Assembly (NCBI RefSeq): GCF_002177135.1
Contig: NZ_MWPH01000004.1
Span: 124,001-188,000, forward strand
DNA: 64,000 bases
From: Natronolimnobius baerhuensis
Lineage (GTDB): Archaea; Halobacteriota; Halobacteria; Halobacteriales; Natrialbaceae
Direction of reading: 5' to 3'
A model generated the notes under the pieces. That model did no database searches, was not told where the DNA came from, and worked only from the letters and a program-made list of their open reading frames with translations. Within the stretch, counting starts at the first letter, position 1; each line of letters starts with the position of its first letter. This document shows, in pieces, positions 45,117 to 54,120 of the stretch. A program made the translations under genes and the position numbers.

Positions 45117-46034
45117 TTAGTCTTCACCTCCCGTCTCCCCAGGAACCTCCGCGTCAGTGGGAAGCACCAATCGTCGCTCTGTGTACTCGAGGCCGTTCTT
45201 CCGTTCCGTTCGCTTTCTCACTGCGACCCGGTGCTTCGAGAGATCCAACAGCGCATCGATCACCCTCGAGACGAGTTTCTTCGCGTACGTGTCGCTGACG
45301 CCGGCTTCCTGTCTGCGGATCCAGTGTTTGAGGTCGCTGGCGGTGACGTACTCGGCGACGGTTTTGCAGCCGGTCTTCCATGGGTTATCGCCAACACTCG
45401 CGTCCGTCCGTGCCTGCCACAGGGTTGCGGCTAACCGCGTTGGGAGTGCGTTCGCAGCCGAGCGGCGCATGTCGTCGTCCATCCGCGCCAGTTGCTGGAT
45501 CGGTAGGAGGTCGCCGTAGGCGAGCGTGGTGGCAGTGCGCTCAAGCGGGTCCGCCTGCTCGGGCAGTCGGTAATACGTTCGGTCATCGGCTTTGGTGATG
45601 CGCTCGAGGAGATCCCCAGTGATCTCGAGTTCGTGTTCGTCGACGTGCGTCGTTCGAAGGTGGGCTCCCTTCTCGAGTTCGCGCGACTGGAGTTCCGCGA
45701 GGCGCTGCTTGTTCGTCTCGGCTTTCTTGCAGGCGGCCTCGGCGAGGCGGGTCTGCTGGTCCGTCCGTGACTCGCAGTCCTCGAGACGGGTTCGGGCGTG
45801 GTGGAGGGCGTCCTCGAGCTCGGCGATGCGTTCGGTCTTGGTCTCGAGTTCGGACTCGAGCTGTGTGGTTCTGCGCTCGAGTTCCGATTCGAGGCGGTCG
45901 GCTGTGGTCTCGAGGCGCGCAGTTTTCGTCTCGAGTTCGTCGATTCGGGTCAGGGCCTGGTGGAGGGCCGTCTCGAGGTCGGCGTCGGTGGTAGAGTCGG
46001 TCGCGGGAGTGGAGCCAGCGGGCTCGTTACGCAT
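45117..46034 (-). CDS. Coiled-coil protein with C-terminal helix-rich domain
   Basis: The 305-residue product (ATG at 46032-46034, MRNEPAGSTPATD) has a long heptad coiled coil from about residue 18 to 118 (ELETKTARLETTADRLESEL and similar). A second, globular part follows (DDMRRSAANALPTRLAATLW, WKTGCKTVAEYVTASDLKHW, SDTYAKKLVSRVIDALLD) and ends with a basic, winged-helix-like piece (VRKRTERKNGLEYTERRL). Its ATG overlaps the end of the preceding gene by 8 bp, so the two are coupled. It probably binds DNA as a multimer, but the function is unknown. Confidence 0.75.
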   Translation of the reverse strand: MRNEPAGSTPATDSTTDADLETALHQALTRIDELETKTARLETTADRLESELERRTTQLESELETKTERIAELEDALHHARTRLEDCESRTDQQTRLAEAACKKAETNKQRLAELQSRELEKGAHLRTTHVDEHELEITGDLLERITKADDRTYYRLPEQADPLERTATTLAYGDLLPIQQLARMDDDMRRSAANALPTRLAATLWQARTDASVGDNPWKTGCKTVAEYVTASDLKHWIRRQEAGVSDTYAKKLVSRVIDALLDLSKHRVAVRKRTERKNGLEYTERRLVLPTDAEVPGETGGED

Positions 46035-46899
46035 CCTCGACACCCCCGTCGTCGGCGTCAGTGTCGGACGTCTCGTGTGTGCGCTCGGGAGTCTCACTCT
46101 CGTCGCGTTGGGCCGTCGGTTCTGTCCCCTCGAGTGCGTGCTCGTACGGACAGTCCTCGTCGCAGTCGATCTCGACCTCGAGATTCAACTCGGCGTCGAA
46201 ATCGATCCTGACCGTACACTCACACTCGAGGGCAATCGTCGGGGTTACGTCCGCGACAGCGTCCGTTGGGTTGTTCGGGTCCGTGGAGTCGGTGTCCGAC
46301 TCTTGAGTCTCATCCGGCGTGGCTGGCTCTCGAGTCTCCTCCGCAATGTCTGACTCTCGAGTCGTCTCTGGAGTGTCCGGGCGCTCAGTCTCCGGCGTCT
46401 GCGCTCGCGGGTCGTCAGTTAGAGTCTCGTCTCGAGGCTCACCGTCCGGGTTCTCGGCGTGAACCTCGCCACCCGGATTCTCATCTCGCACCTCGCCGTC
46501 CGGCGTCTCCACCTGGGGCTCTCCGTCCGGCTCCGCGTCTCGAGTCTCGCCATCCTCACTCGGTGCATCCGCCGGCGGCTGGTACTTGATCTCCGGGCGC
46601 AGGCCCGTCCCCGGCCCATCGGCATCCGGCCGGTACGGAATCGCCGCCTCCGGCCCAACCGCCGCAATCGCAATCTGGCACGCCTGGGCTCTGATCTCGA
46701 GGACGTGCCGTCGGATATCGGCTCGTGTGTGGGTCGGCACATCCTCAAGTACCGTCCCGTCCGGCTCGTGGACATCCGCAAGGAGTGTGCGCGTGAGCGC
46801 GTCGACGTGCTCGAGGCGCGCGCGGATCGACGGTGTGGTTGTGGCCGGTTCGTCCTGTCGGTCGGGAGCTTTACTATCCCGTGAATCGTCGTCTGACAT
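46027..46899 (-). CDS. Acidic repeat protein coupled to the coiled-coil gene
   Basis: The 290-residue product has a helical N-terminal domain (about 20-90: IRARLEHVDALTRTLLADV, THTRADIRRHVLEIRAQACQ), then a long unstructured Glu/Asp/Pro/Thr region with imperfect repeats of the type PDGEPxxExPDGEVxxEN. Near the C-terminus lies an ordered beta segment with four cysteines (CEC and CDEDC) that could bind a metal. Its stop overlaps the start of the next gene. It may form a complex with the coiled-coil product. I do not recognise the family. Confidence 0.7.
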   Translation of the reverse strand: MSDDDSRDSKAPDRQDEPATTTPSIRARLEHVDALTRTLLADVHEPDGTVLEDVPTHTRADIRRHVLEIRAQACQIAIAAVGPEAAIPYRPDADGPGTGLRPEIKYQPPADAPSEDGETRDAEPDGEPQVETPDGEVRDENPGGEVHAENPDGEPRDETLTDDPRAQTPETERPDTPETTRESDIAEETREPATPDETQESDTDSTDPNNPTDAVADVTPTIALECECTVRIDFDAELNLEVEIDCDEDCPYEHALEGTEPTAQRDESETPERTHETSDTDADDGGVEDA

Positions 46900-47129
46900 G
46901 GCTTCCGTAGGTTGGTTACGGGAGCTTCTCGCGGACTGGTGGGGCTAACACCGGTCCGCTACTTCTGGACTCAGTAGCGATGTGTCCGTACTAGTGCTTC
47001 CGTACAGTTCAGTAACAAGTCCATCGTACTTATACTCTAGCGTATTTGCGCTATGAATGGGTCGCATATATGATACAATATTACAAAACCAAACCAAGTT
47101 AATGCTGCTCAGTGGGACTACAGCGTCGA

Positions 47130-47399
47130 ATGCGCCCTCGACCAGAGTGGATGTCGCTGAAGGATGGGCTCATCCTCGAGTTCCTCGCTGAACACGATCT
47201 CGAGTTGCCAGCGAAGCCACTCTATCGGAATCTCAATCGTCACGGCCATGAGATCGGCTATTCGACTGTTCGACAGCGATTGAAAGAGTTGGAGGAGCAT
47301 GGTCTTCTCGAGAAGGTCGATGAAGCCGGGTATTACGCACTTAGTTCGAAGGGTGAGGCGTATCTAGCCGGAGAACTCGAACTCAGCGAACTCGAATAA
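47130..47399 (+). CDS. Winged-helix DNA-binding protein
   Basis: From ATG 47130 (MRPRPEWMSLKDGLILEFLAEH) the 89-residue product is a single winged helix: LELPAKPLYRNLNRHGHEIG, recognition helix STVRQRLKELEEHGLL and a wing ending AGYYALSSKGEAYL. Such small regulators are common in haloarchaea. It stands at the left edge of the surface-glycan island and might regulate it. Confidence 0.8.
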   Translation: MRPRPEWMSLKDGLILEFLAEHDLELPAKPLYRNLNRHGHEIGYSTVRQRLKELEEHGLLEKVDEAGYYALSSKGEAYLAGELELSELE

Positions 47400-47580
47400 C
47401 AATCACATCTAAACATCGAGGGAAATTTTGCTTATTATTCGGTGTACTAGTACTAGTCCTTCTCTCTTATCAATATTATAATCATAATACCTACTCAGAA
47501 TTCTCCAATGAACTGCTAGCCTTCTGGGTGCCACCCGAAGACCAACGGATATAACACTGGTTGCATGGTTCGAATAGACA

Positions 47581-49386
47581 ATGACTGACGGGGAGACGGT
47601 AAATCGGCGTGAGCAATTGCGGGCGCTCATTCGTGTCGCGCAATATCGCCCCAAACTCGTGATTGCGATTATTTTTGGAGGTGTCTTCACTGCGTTGTTA
47701 GAAGGCATCGGATTAGGTTTCATCATGCCCATCGTGGAGATTGTCCAGTCTCCCGGAGATCCGGCTGCAGAGGCCGATGGGGTGATGGAACTGTTCGTGA
47801 TGGCCTACGACTTTCTTGGGATTCCGTTTACGCTTGGCCTTGTGGTAACCGGTGTGAGCGTTGTGTTAGCCGTCCGGTGGACGCTGACGTTTTTTGTTCG
47901 CTGGATGCGAGAGGCGTTGGCAATCGACTACACGCGCAAGATCCAGACACAAGCATTCGATAACGCACTCGATGCGCGGATAGAGTACTTCGACCGCGAA
48001 GGGTCTGATGACATCCTGAACGCAATCGTGACGCAGGCCGAGTATGCCGGACGGACAATCAAGTACGTCGTGGACCTGATCGAGCAATCTCTCTTAGCCC
48101 TAATGTACTTACTCGTTGCACTTGTTCTCGCTCCGTTTCTCACACTATTCGCGATCGTTTTTCTCGGCGGCTTTTCCGTTCTCTTTCGGTACGTCCTTGA
48201 ACCGGGATACGAACTGGGGGATCAAGTCGCTGAGGCAAATGAACGGTTACAGGAAGCCGCACAGGCTGGAACGCAGGGAATCCGCGATACCAAGCTCTTC
48301 GGGCTCAAATCGGAGTTGCGAAATGACTTCCTCGAGTCGGTGAACAACTTCGCCCAATCGAGCATCAAACTCCGTCGGAACGAGCAAGGGATCAACAGTT
48401 TCTACAATTTACTGACTGCAGTGTCAGTATTCCTGCTAATTTACCTCGCAATCTCATTCGCTGAGATGTCCCTCGGAGCGCTCGGTGTGTTTCTCTTCGC
48501 AATGTTCCGCCTCGGACCGAAGGTCAGTCAGGTAAACAAGCTAATCTACAAGGTGGAAAACAACCTCCCGCATCTGGTTCGAACGCAGCAGTTCCTTGAC
48601 AAACTCGAGGCGAGTCAAGAACTCGAGACGGCGAGCGAACCCGTCCCTGAGGAGATCGAGCAAATCGAGGTCGATGATCTTCACTTCTCCTATCAGAGTC
48701 AGGACGATGAGGCTCTCTCAGGGGTATCCCTCGAGTTCGAAAAAGGTGAGTTCATCGGCTTCGTCGGGCAGTCCGGTGCCGGGAAGTCGACGATCGTCTC
48801 ACTGTTGTCGCGGATGTACGAACCCGATTCCGGAGAGATTCGGGCAAATGGTCGGTCGATCCACGAAATGGACGTCGACGAGTGGCGGTCAAAGATCGCG
48901 GTCGTGCAGCAGAACCCGTTCATTTTCAACGACACGCTGGGATACAACCTGACGATCGGGAATCGGGACGTGAGCGACGGGGAGTTAGATCGGGTCTGTG
49001 AAATTGCGAAGGTGGACGAGTTCCTCGCAGAGTTGCCCGACGGCTACGAGACGCAACTGGGTGACGACGGCGTGCGGTTGTCCGGTGGACAGAAACAGCG
49101 GGTGGCGTTGGCGCGGGCACTGTTGAAAGATGCAGAGGTACTGGTACTCGATGAGGCGACGAGCAATCTCGACTCGAGTCTGGAGCAGCAGGTTCAAGAG
49201 TCCATCGAGAGTATGGATCGGGAGTATGCGATGGTCGGAATTGCGCATCGACTGTCGACGGTGAAAAATGCCAATCGAATCTACACTGTGGAGGCAGGCG
49301 AAATCATCGAGACTGGCAAACACGAGGAATTGATCGACAACGGTGGACAGTACGCCGAGTTGTACGCGATTCAGTCGAAAGGATAA
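47581..49386 (+). CDS. ABC transporter, fused permease and ATPase (lipid-linked glycan flippase type)
   Basis: The 601-residue product has about six membrane spans in residues 20-330 and an ATPase domain from about 355: Walker A GQSGAGKST, Q-loop AVVQQNPFIF, signature LSGGQKQR, Walker B VLVLDEATSNLD and H-loop IAHRLS. This is the MsbA/PglK arrangement, which works as a homodimer. As first gene of the glycan region it probably flips a lipid-linked oligosaccharide across the membrane. No substrate is shown by sequence. Confidence 0.9.
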   Translation: MTDGETVNRREQLRALIRVAQYRPKLVIAIIFGGVFTALLEGIGLGFIMPIVEIVQSPGDPAAEADGVMELFVMAYDFLGIPFTLGLVVTGVSVVLAVRWTLTFFVRWMREALAIDYTRKIQTQAFDNALDARIEYFDREGSDDILNAIVTQAEYAGRTIKYVVDLIEQSLLALMYLLVALVLAPFLTLFAIVFLGGFSVLFRYVLEPGYELGDQVAEANERLQEAAQAGTQGIRDTKLFGLKSELRNDFLESVNNFAQSSIKLRRNEQGINSFYNLLTAVSVFLLIYLAISFAEMSLGALGVFLFAMFRLGPKVSQVNKLIYKVENNLPHLVRTQQFLDKLEASQELETASEPVPEEIEQIEVDDLHFSYQSQDDEALSGVSLEFEKGEFIGFVGQSGAGKSTIVSLLSRMYEPDSGEIRANGRSIHEMDVDEWRSKIAVVQQNPFIFNDTLGYNLTIGNRDVSDGELDRVCEIAKVDEFLAELPDGYETQLGDDGVRLSGGQKQRVALARALLKDAEVLVLDEATSNLDSSLEQQVQESIESMDREYAMVGIAHRLSTVKNANRIYTVEAGEIIETGKHEELIDNGGQYAELYAIQSKG

Positions 49387-49456
49387 ACAGTTAATTATCA
49401 TTGGGGTACAGACCCTAACCGAAGAGAAAATTACAGTGTGATAAAACAGACCACTT

Positions 49457-51094
49457 ATGTCAGGTAAAATACTATCCGTAATCCCTGCTCGAAAAGGCTC
49501 AAAGGGAATACCAAGGAAGAATTTACGGAAGCTCGGAGACCATCCTCTTGTAGCCCATGCAATCAAAACAAGCAAGGAATCCGATTTGATCGATCATGTG
49601 GTTCTGACGACAGATAGTCGGGAAATTGCGCAGATAGGACGTCAGTATAATGTTGACACAGTGATTGACCGTCCGCATCGTCTATCAAAAGACGAGGTGC
49701 CTCTTGCTCCGGTTATTGAACATGCTTTTAATCAAGTAAATAAGGAATTTCAGTATGTTCTCTGTTTTCAACCAACTGCACCCTTGGTCTCGGTAAACTC
49801 TATTAACAAAGGGATTACAGCAGGAACGGACGAAAAAACAGACAGTGTTGTGTTTGTTAGGGATAGTAGTCATATATATTGGAGGGAGAAAGAGGATGGA
49901 TATGAACCTATCTCAAGCGAAAGAAAAAACAGGCAACAACTGGATCCTATTTATGAGGAAATCGGAGTTTTTATCTCAGATAAAAGCGTAGTAAAAGAAG
50001 GAAATCGAGTTGGAAACTCCCCTGAATTCCACGAAGTAGAGTCACAAGAAGGCATAGACATCGATACATACTCCGATTGGATTCTTGCAGAGAGTCAACT
50101 ACAGCGTAAACAGATAATATATCGGTTGATAGGGAACGGAGATGCGGGAACGGGTCATGTGTATCGAGGAATTACGATCGCAGATCACCTCTTCGAGCAT
50201 GATATTCTGTTCGGAGTTGAGCCGACAGAGGACCTCGCAATTGAGAAATTGGAGGAGAGCAACTACGACTACCAGATATTCGATGATGAACAGTCATTCT
50301 TGGAGTTCGTTCATTCGACTAAACCCGATGTAGTCGTTAACGATATTCTTGATACCTCCGCAGACTACGTTAAATCACTCAAACAGCACACACCTCACGT
50401 CGTCAATTTTGAAGATCTGGGCACGGGTACCGACCACGCCGATGCAGTGATCAACGCACTGTACGAACATTCCAACCCACCAGAAAATCATCACTTTGGA
50501 TTCGAACATTTTTGTCTACGAAACGAATTCCTGTATGCTACGCCACGGGCAGAAATCTCGTCCGTCAACAGAATCATGATTTCCTTCGGAGGGACCGACG
50601 AGAATAACCTCACCGCCAAAACCCTGCGTGCGCTGTCAGATATCGATCGAGATATCCATCTCGACGTGGTTTTGGGACTGGGATACACCGAACAAGAGTG
50701 GCTTGATCCAATACTGTCGGCGTATCCATCAAACGTTAGCGTCGAAATCAATCAGGACATCAGATCTATGGCGGAGCATATGGAACAGGCGGACCTTCTC
50801 ATCACGTCCAACGGTCGAACGCTGTACGAGGCGGGATCGTTGAATGTCCCCGTGATCTCGATCGCTCAAAACCATCGCGAACAGAAACACCCGTACGCAC
50901 ACATCTCGCGAGGAGTACTTTTCTTGGGACAGGCAGATTACGTCACCGAGGAGAACGTACTAACTGCAGTCAAAGATTACATCACGGATAGAGAGAAGCG
51001 TGAAACGATGCGCGAGGCACTGGAAGACCACGACATTGCCAATGGCGTCGAGAGAATCAAACAGATATTGTTCGAAGAAACCAATGAAAATTAA
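49457..51094 (+). CDS. Fusion of CMP-nonulosonate cytidylyltransferase (NeuA-like) and PseG-like hydrolase
   Basis: The 545-residue product joins two nonulosonic-acid enzymes. Residues 1 to about 215 are an acylneuraminate cytidylyltransferase with the nucleotide-binding VIPARKGSKGIPRKNL and LCFQPTAPL motifs. Residues about 219-545 are a PseG-like GT-B fold: RLIGNGDAGTGHVYRGI, the family histidine in GTGH, ISFGGTDENNLTAKTL and TSNGRTLYEAGSLNVP. PseG removes UDP from a 2,4-diacetamido sugar before condensation; NeuA activates the final acid with CMP. The next gene is neuB-like and overlaps it. The codon use is less GC-rich than that of the left half of the window. Confidence 0.88.
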   Translation: MSGKILSVIPARKGSKGIPRKNLRKLGDHPLVAHAIKTSKESDLIDHVVLTTDSREIAQIGRQYNVDTVIDRPHRLSKDEVPLAPVIEHAFNQVNKEFQYVLCFQPTAPLVSVNSINKGITAGTDEKTDSVVFVRDSSHIYWREKEDGYEPISSERKNRQQLDPIYEEIGVFISDKSVVKEGNRVGNSPEFHEVESQEGIDIDTYSDWILAESQLQRKQIIYRLIGNGDAGTGHVYRGITIADHLFEHDILFGVEPTEDLAIEKLEESNYDYQIFDDEQSFLEFVHSTKPDVVVNDILDTSADYVKSLKQHTPHVVNFEDLGTGTDHADAVINALYEHSNPPENHHFGFEHFCLRNEFLYATPRAEISSVNRIMISFGGTDENNLTAKTLRALSDIDRDIHLDVVLGLGYTEQEWLDPILSAYPSNVSVEINQDIRSMAEHMEQADLLITSNGRTLYEAGSLNVPVISIAQNHREQKHPYAHISRGVLFLGQADYVTEENVLTAVKDYITDREKRETMREALEDHDIANGVERIKQILFEETNEN

Positions 51095-52157
51095 CAACAT
51101 AGACATCGAAAATCGCACGCAACCGTACTTGATCGCCGAAATCGGCGTCAATTATTTTGACATCGCTGAACAGCGAGGTATTTCACCGATCGCTGCCGCA
51201 AAAGAAATGGTGAGAGAAGCGGCCACTGCCGGAGTTGACGCGGTAAAGTTTCAGTCGTATTCGGCGGATCAACTCGCGTCTAAAAACTCACCTGCATACT
51301 GGGACACAAGCGAGGAGTCGACAGAATCGCAGTACGAACTGTTCGCCCAGTACGACGATTTCGGAGAAGCCGAGTTTGAAGAAATAGCGACGTGGACGGC
51401 CGAGAATCACGATGTCGACTTTCTTTCGACACCCTTCGACTTCCACGCCGTTGAGTATCTTGAAGACCTCGTTCCAGCGTATAAGATCGCTAGTGCGGAC
51501 ATCACGAATCACCCCCTCCTTCGGCAGATCGCGCAAAAAGAAAAACCGGTTTTACTGTCGACAGGAGCGAGCACGATTGGTGAGATTGACCAAGCAGTAC
51601 GCGTCATCGAAGACGAAGTTGAGGATCCAGAAATATGCTTACTCCACTGCATTCTCCAGTATCCTACCGATCCGGAGAATGCCAATCTTGGTATGATTAA
51701 CCATCTGGATGAAGTGTATCCTGAGTATATGATTGGCTATTCAGATCACGTTCCGCCGGACGATGGGATGGTCACCCTACTGAATTCAGTTGTCAACGGA
51801 GCAGAAGTCATTGAAAAGCACTTTACACTCGATAAGTCGCTTGAAGGGAATGACCACTATCACGCTATGGATCCAGAAGATGTTCGAACATTTCGGGAAA
51901 ATGTTGACCACCTTTCAGTAACAACTGGACGGTCAAAGAAAGAACCTATTTCAGCGGAAACAGATAGTAGAGAGTACGCTCGTCGAAGCCTTGTCGCTGC
52001 GACGGAGATTAAGCCAGGGGAGGCAATTACGCGGGAGCAACTGGCTATCAAACGACCAGGGACTGGAATATCGCCGACGATGCTTGATACAATTGTAGGA
52101 AGAAAAGCACGAGAACAAATAGCACTGGACAGTATTTTAACGTGGGATCTGGTTTAG
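51084..52157 (+). CDS. N-acylneuraminate-type synthase (NeuB family)
   Basis: Condenses phosphoenolpyruvate with an N-acetylated sugar to make a nonulosonic acid (sialic, legionaminic or pseudaminic type). The 357-residue product has the TIM barrel (PYLIAEIGVNYFDI, DAVKFQSYSADQLASK, PAYKIASADITNHPL, MIGYSDHVP, VIEKHFTLDKSLEGNDH) and a C-terminal SAF antifreeze-like domain (EIKPGEAITREQLAIKRPGTGI). ATG 51084 overlaps the end of the fusion gene by 11 bp. With a PseG-like partner, a pseudaminic- or legionaminic-type product is more likely than Neu5Ac. Legionaminic acid synthesis is known in Halorubrum. Confidence 0.9.
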   Translation: MKINNIDIENRTQPYLIAEIGVNYFDIAEQRGISPIAAAKEMVREAATAGVDAVKFQSYSADQLASKNSPAYWDTSEESTESQYELFAQYDDFGEAEFEEIATWTAENHDVDFLSTPFDFHAVEYLEDLVPAYKIASADITNHPLLRQIAQKEKPVLLSTGASTIGEIDQAVRVIEDEVEDPEICLLHCILQYPTDPENANLGMINHLDEVYPEYMIGYSDHVPPDDGMVTLLNSVVNGAEVIEKHFTLDKSLEGNDHYHAMDPEDVRTFRENVDHLSVTTGRSKKEPISAETDSREYARRSLVAATEIKPGEAITREQLAIKRPGTGISPTMLDTIVGRKAREQIALDSILTWDLV

Positions 52158-52181
52158 CAAAACCCAGATTTTAAATTACTG

Positions 52182-52514
52182 TGTCAATGCCGTTGTAGTC
52201 GTGGTAAACAGCCTCACATGCAGAAATTTATTCGTTTCTGGATCGACAGCAGCGTACAGACAGAACTATTGCCGTTGATTCGAATCACTGTCTGTTAAGC
52301 GCAATGTGATCCAGGTTCACGTCAGTGGCGGGCTGTAGATCGGCTTTTTGTACCCAGTCATAAATGGACTTCCGCGACCGTTCGACGCCGATTTTCTCTA
52401 GTTGGGTAACGTATTCGAAAGTAATAGTCCTGTCAAGTGGAGCCGAATACTGAACTCCACAAAATCCAAGTCCATATAGTCGCTACGACCGCTTAGGCAA
52501 TCGATTTCAGCCAT
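52182..52514 (-). pseudogene. Decayed IS6-type transposase fragment
   Basis: On the complement an ATG at 52514 opens MAEIDCLSGRSDYMDLDFVE, followed after a small deletion by IRLHLTG. In another frame comes TFEYVTQLEKIGVERSRKSIYDWVQKADLQPATD (quoted here only in part as GVERSRKSIYDWVQKADLQ), then VIRINGN, then YAAVDPETNKFLHVRLFTTT. These are the start, HTH and first DDE stretch of a haloarchaeal IS6-type transposase. At least three frame changes and loss of the last third make it dead. It lies between neuB and the sulfatase-like gene. Confidence 0.75.
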
Positions 52515-52618
52515 CAACCGGCCACAATTCATCTCGCCTCACTTTTTAGTCTGAACTAAGCATGACTAATTGGATAGCCCAAGAATATTTGAGAGGGTAA
52601 AACAAATAACAGATAGAG

Positions 52619-53917
52619 ATGGGAAAAGATCCAGATATTGCGTTAGTAGTTCTTGACACATTACGAAAAGATTATTTTGAAGAAGAGTTTGAATGGTTAC
52701 ATTCAACCGGAACATATTTTGATAACGGTTGGTCCACATCACACTGGACGATTCCAGCACACGCGAGTTTATTTAGTGGGAGATACGCCTGTGAGATCGG
52801 AACGGGGGCAAAAAATCGGCGTTTGACGGTCAAGAAGACACTTGGAGAATTACTTTCTAACGCAGGTTACCGAACCATGGCAATCACGGCCAATCCTACA
52901 GTTAGCCCAGAGTTTAACTACAACTCGGGATTCGATAGATTTGATTCGTTATTTTCCCGTTCTTGGAAACAATATGTCAATCCAGGCCTGCCAAGCCCGC
53001 TCAAGTATCTCTTTTTTGTAACCCGCTCTCTCCAATCTGATTCTTCATTAGAAACATTGAGGTCAGCATACGAACATAAAATCAAATTTGATGAAGTTGA
53101 CCTTGCAAATGGGGCAAAACAGGCACATACCCGGTTTCCACAAACAGATAAGGAACCTACGTTTCTGTTCGTGAATTTAATGGAAGTTCATTCTCCCTAC
53201 AAACCTCCCCAAGGCTACAGAACGGGGCCGGCTGCACGACTTACAGCCACACAAGCTTTACTGAAAGATGGACCAGAACAAGATGGTGATCGAATAATTA
53301 ACGCGTATTCTGATTCCGTCTCTTATCTTTCCGACGTATATAACGAGATCCATTCAGATCTGTGTCGTGACTACGATCTTGTTATCACCATCTCTGACCA
53401 TGGCGAGGCTCTTGGAGAGGGTGATTACTGGGGTCATCCACCTGTTCTCACACCCGAGATTACCCGTGTACCGATTCACATTGCAGGCACAAATGAAAAT
53501 AAAACCGTCTCAACCCCAGTCAATCTCTTAGATGTATTTCAGACTATCTGTGACGCAGCTGAGACTTCAATCCCATCTAACTCCCATGGAACCTCGTTGT
53601 TTAATAGCCATGCTGGGTCACGCTCATTGTTAGTTGAGTCAAGTGGGATGACTGAGAGGGCACTTGAAATTGCCAAGAATCTTGATGTTCCTGAAAAGGA
53701 AGTAGCACGCTTAGATAACCCTCGATATGGACTCGTCACAGATTCAGGTTACGCCTTTGAGACAATAGCTGGAGATCTCTATACGATCGGATCAATTGAT
53801 AATGCCCAGAATCGTCTGGAAACGAAGCTAGATAAGATTGAAATGGTTGACGCAGAGGAATCATCATCCCCGTCCAAGGAACTCTTAGATCATCTTCAAG
53901 ATCTAGGATATGCATGA
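52619..53917 (+). CDS. Sulfatase-family hydrolase/transferase (alkaline-phosphatase superfamily)
   Basis: The 432-residue product has the fold signature DIALVVLDTLRKDYF with the metal aspartate, the nucleophile region HWTIPAHASLFSGRY, and ISDHGEALGEGDYWGHP with further metal ligands. The usual sulfatase Cys/Ser-x-Pro-x-Arg is replaced by a Thr-Ile-Pro-Ala-His form. It could be a phosphotransferase or a sulfatase acting on surface glycans. No signal peptide or membrane span is visible, so it acts in the cytoplasm or is exported otherwise. It lies among glycan genes. Confidence 0.82.
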   Translation: MGKDPDIALVVLDTLRKDYFEEEFEWLHSTGTYFDNGWSTSHWTIPAHASLFSGRYACEIGTGAKNRRLTVKKTLGELLSNAGYRTMAITANPTVSPEFNYNSGFDRFDSLFSRSWKQYVNPGLPSPLKYLFFVTRSLQSDSSLETLRSAYEHKIKFDEVDLANGAKQAHTRFPQTDKEPTFLFVNLMEVHSPYKPPQGYRTGPAARLTATQALLKDGPEQDGDRIINAYSDSVSYLSDVYNEIHSDLCRDYDLVITISDHGEALGEGDYWGHPPVLTPEITRVPIHIAGTNENKTVSTPVNLLDVFQTICDAAETSIPSNSHGTSLFNSHAGSRSLLVESSGMTERALEIAKNLDVPEKEVARLDNPRYGLVTDSGYAFETIAGDLYTIGSIDNAQNRLETKLDKIEMVDAEESSSPSKELLDHLQDLGYA

Positions 53918-54120
53918 TACATTGCATAAATTATATTGCACACGAAGGTTTACAGTTAGGCCCGTGCACCCCAATAAAAACTAGCATTCGTCCCAAAAAC
54001 TAACATTCTGAGAAAAATATTAAGGAGATTGTAGTGCAGTTAATGAGTGGGTGCGTACTAACGTATGCCTTGGCGAATATTCTATAATATATGTGAAAGT
54101 TATTTACAGCCACTTGGTGA

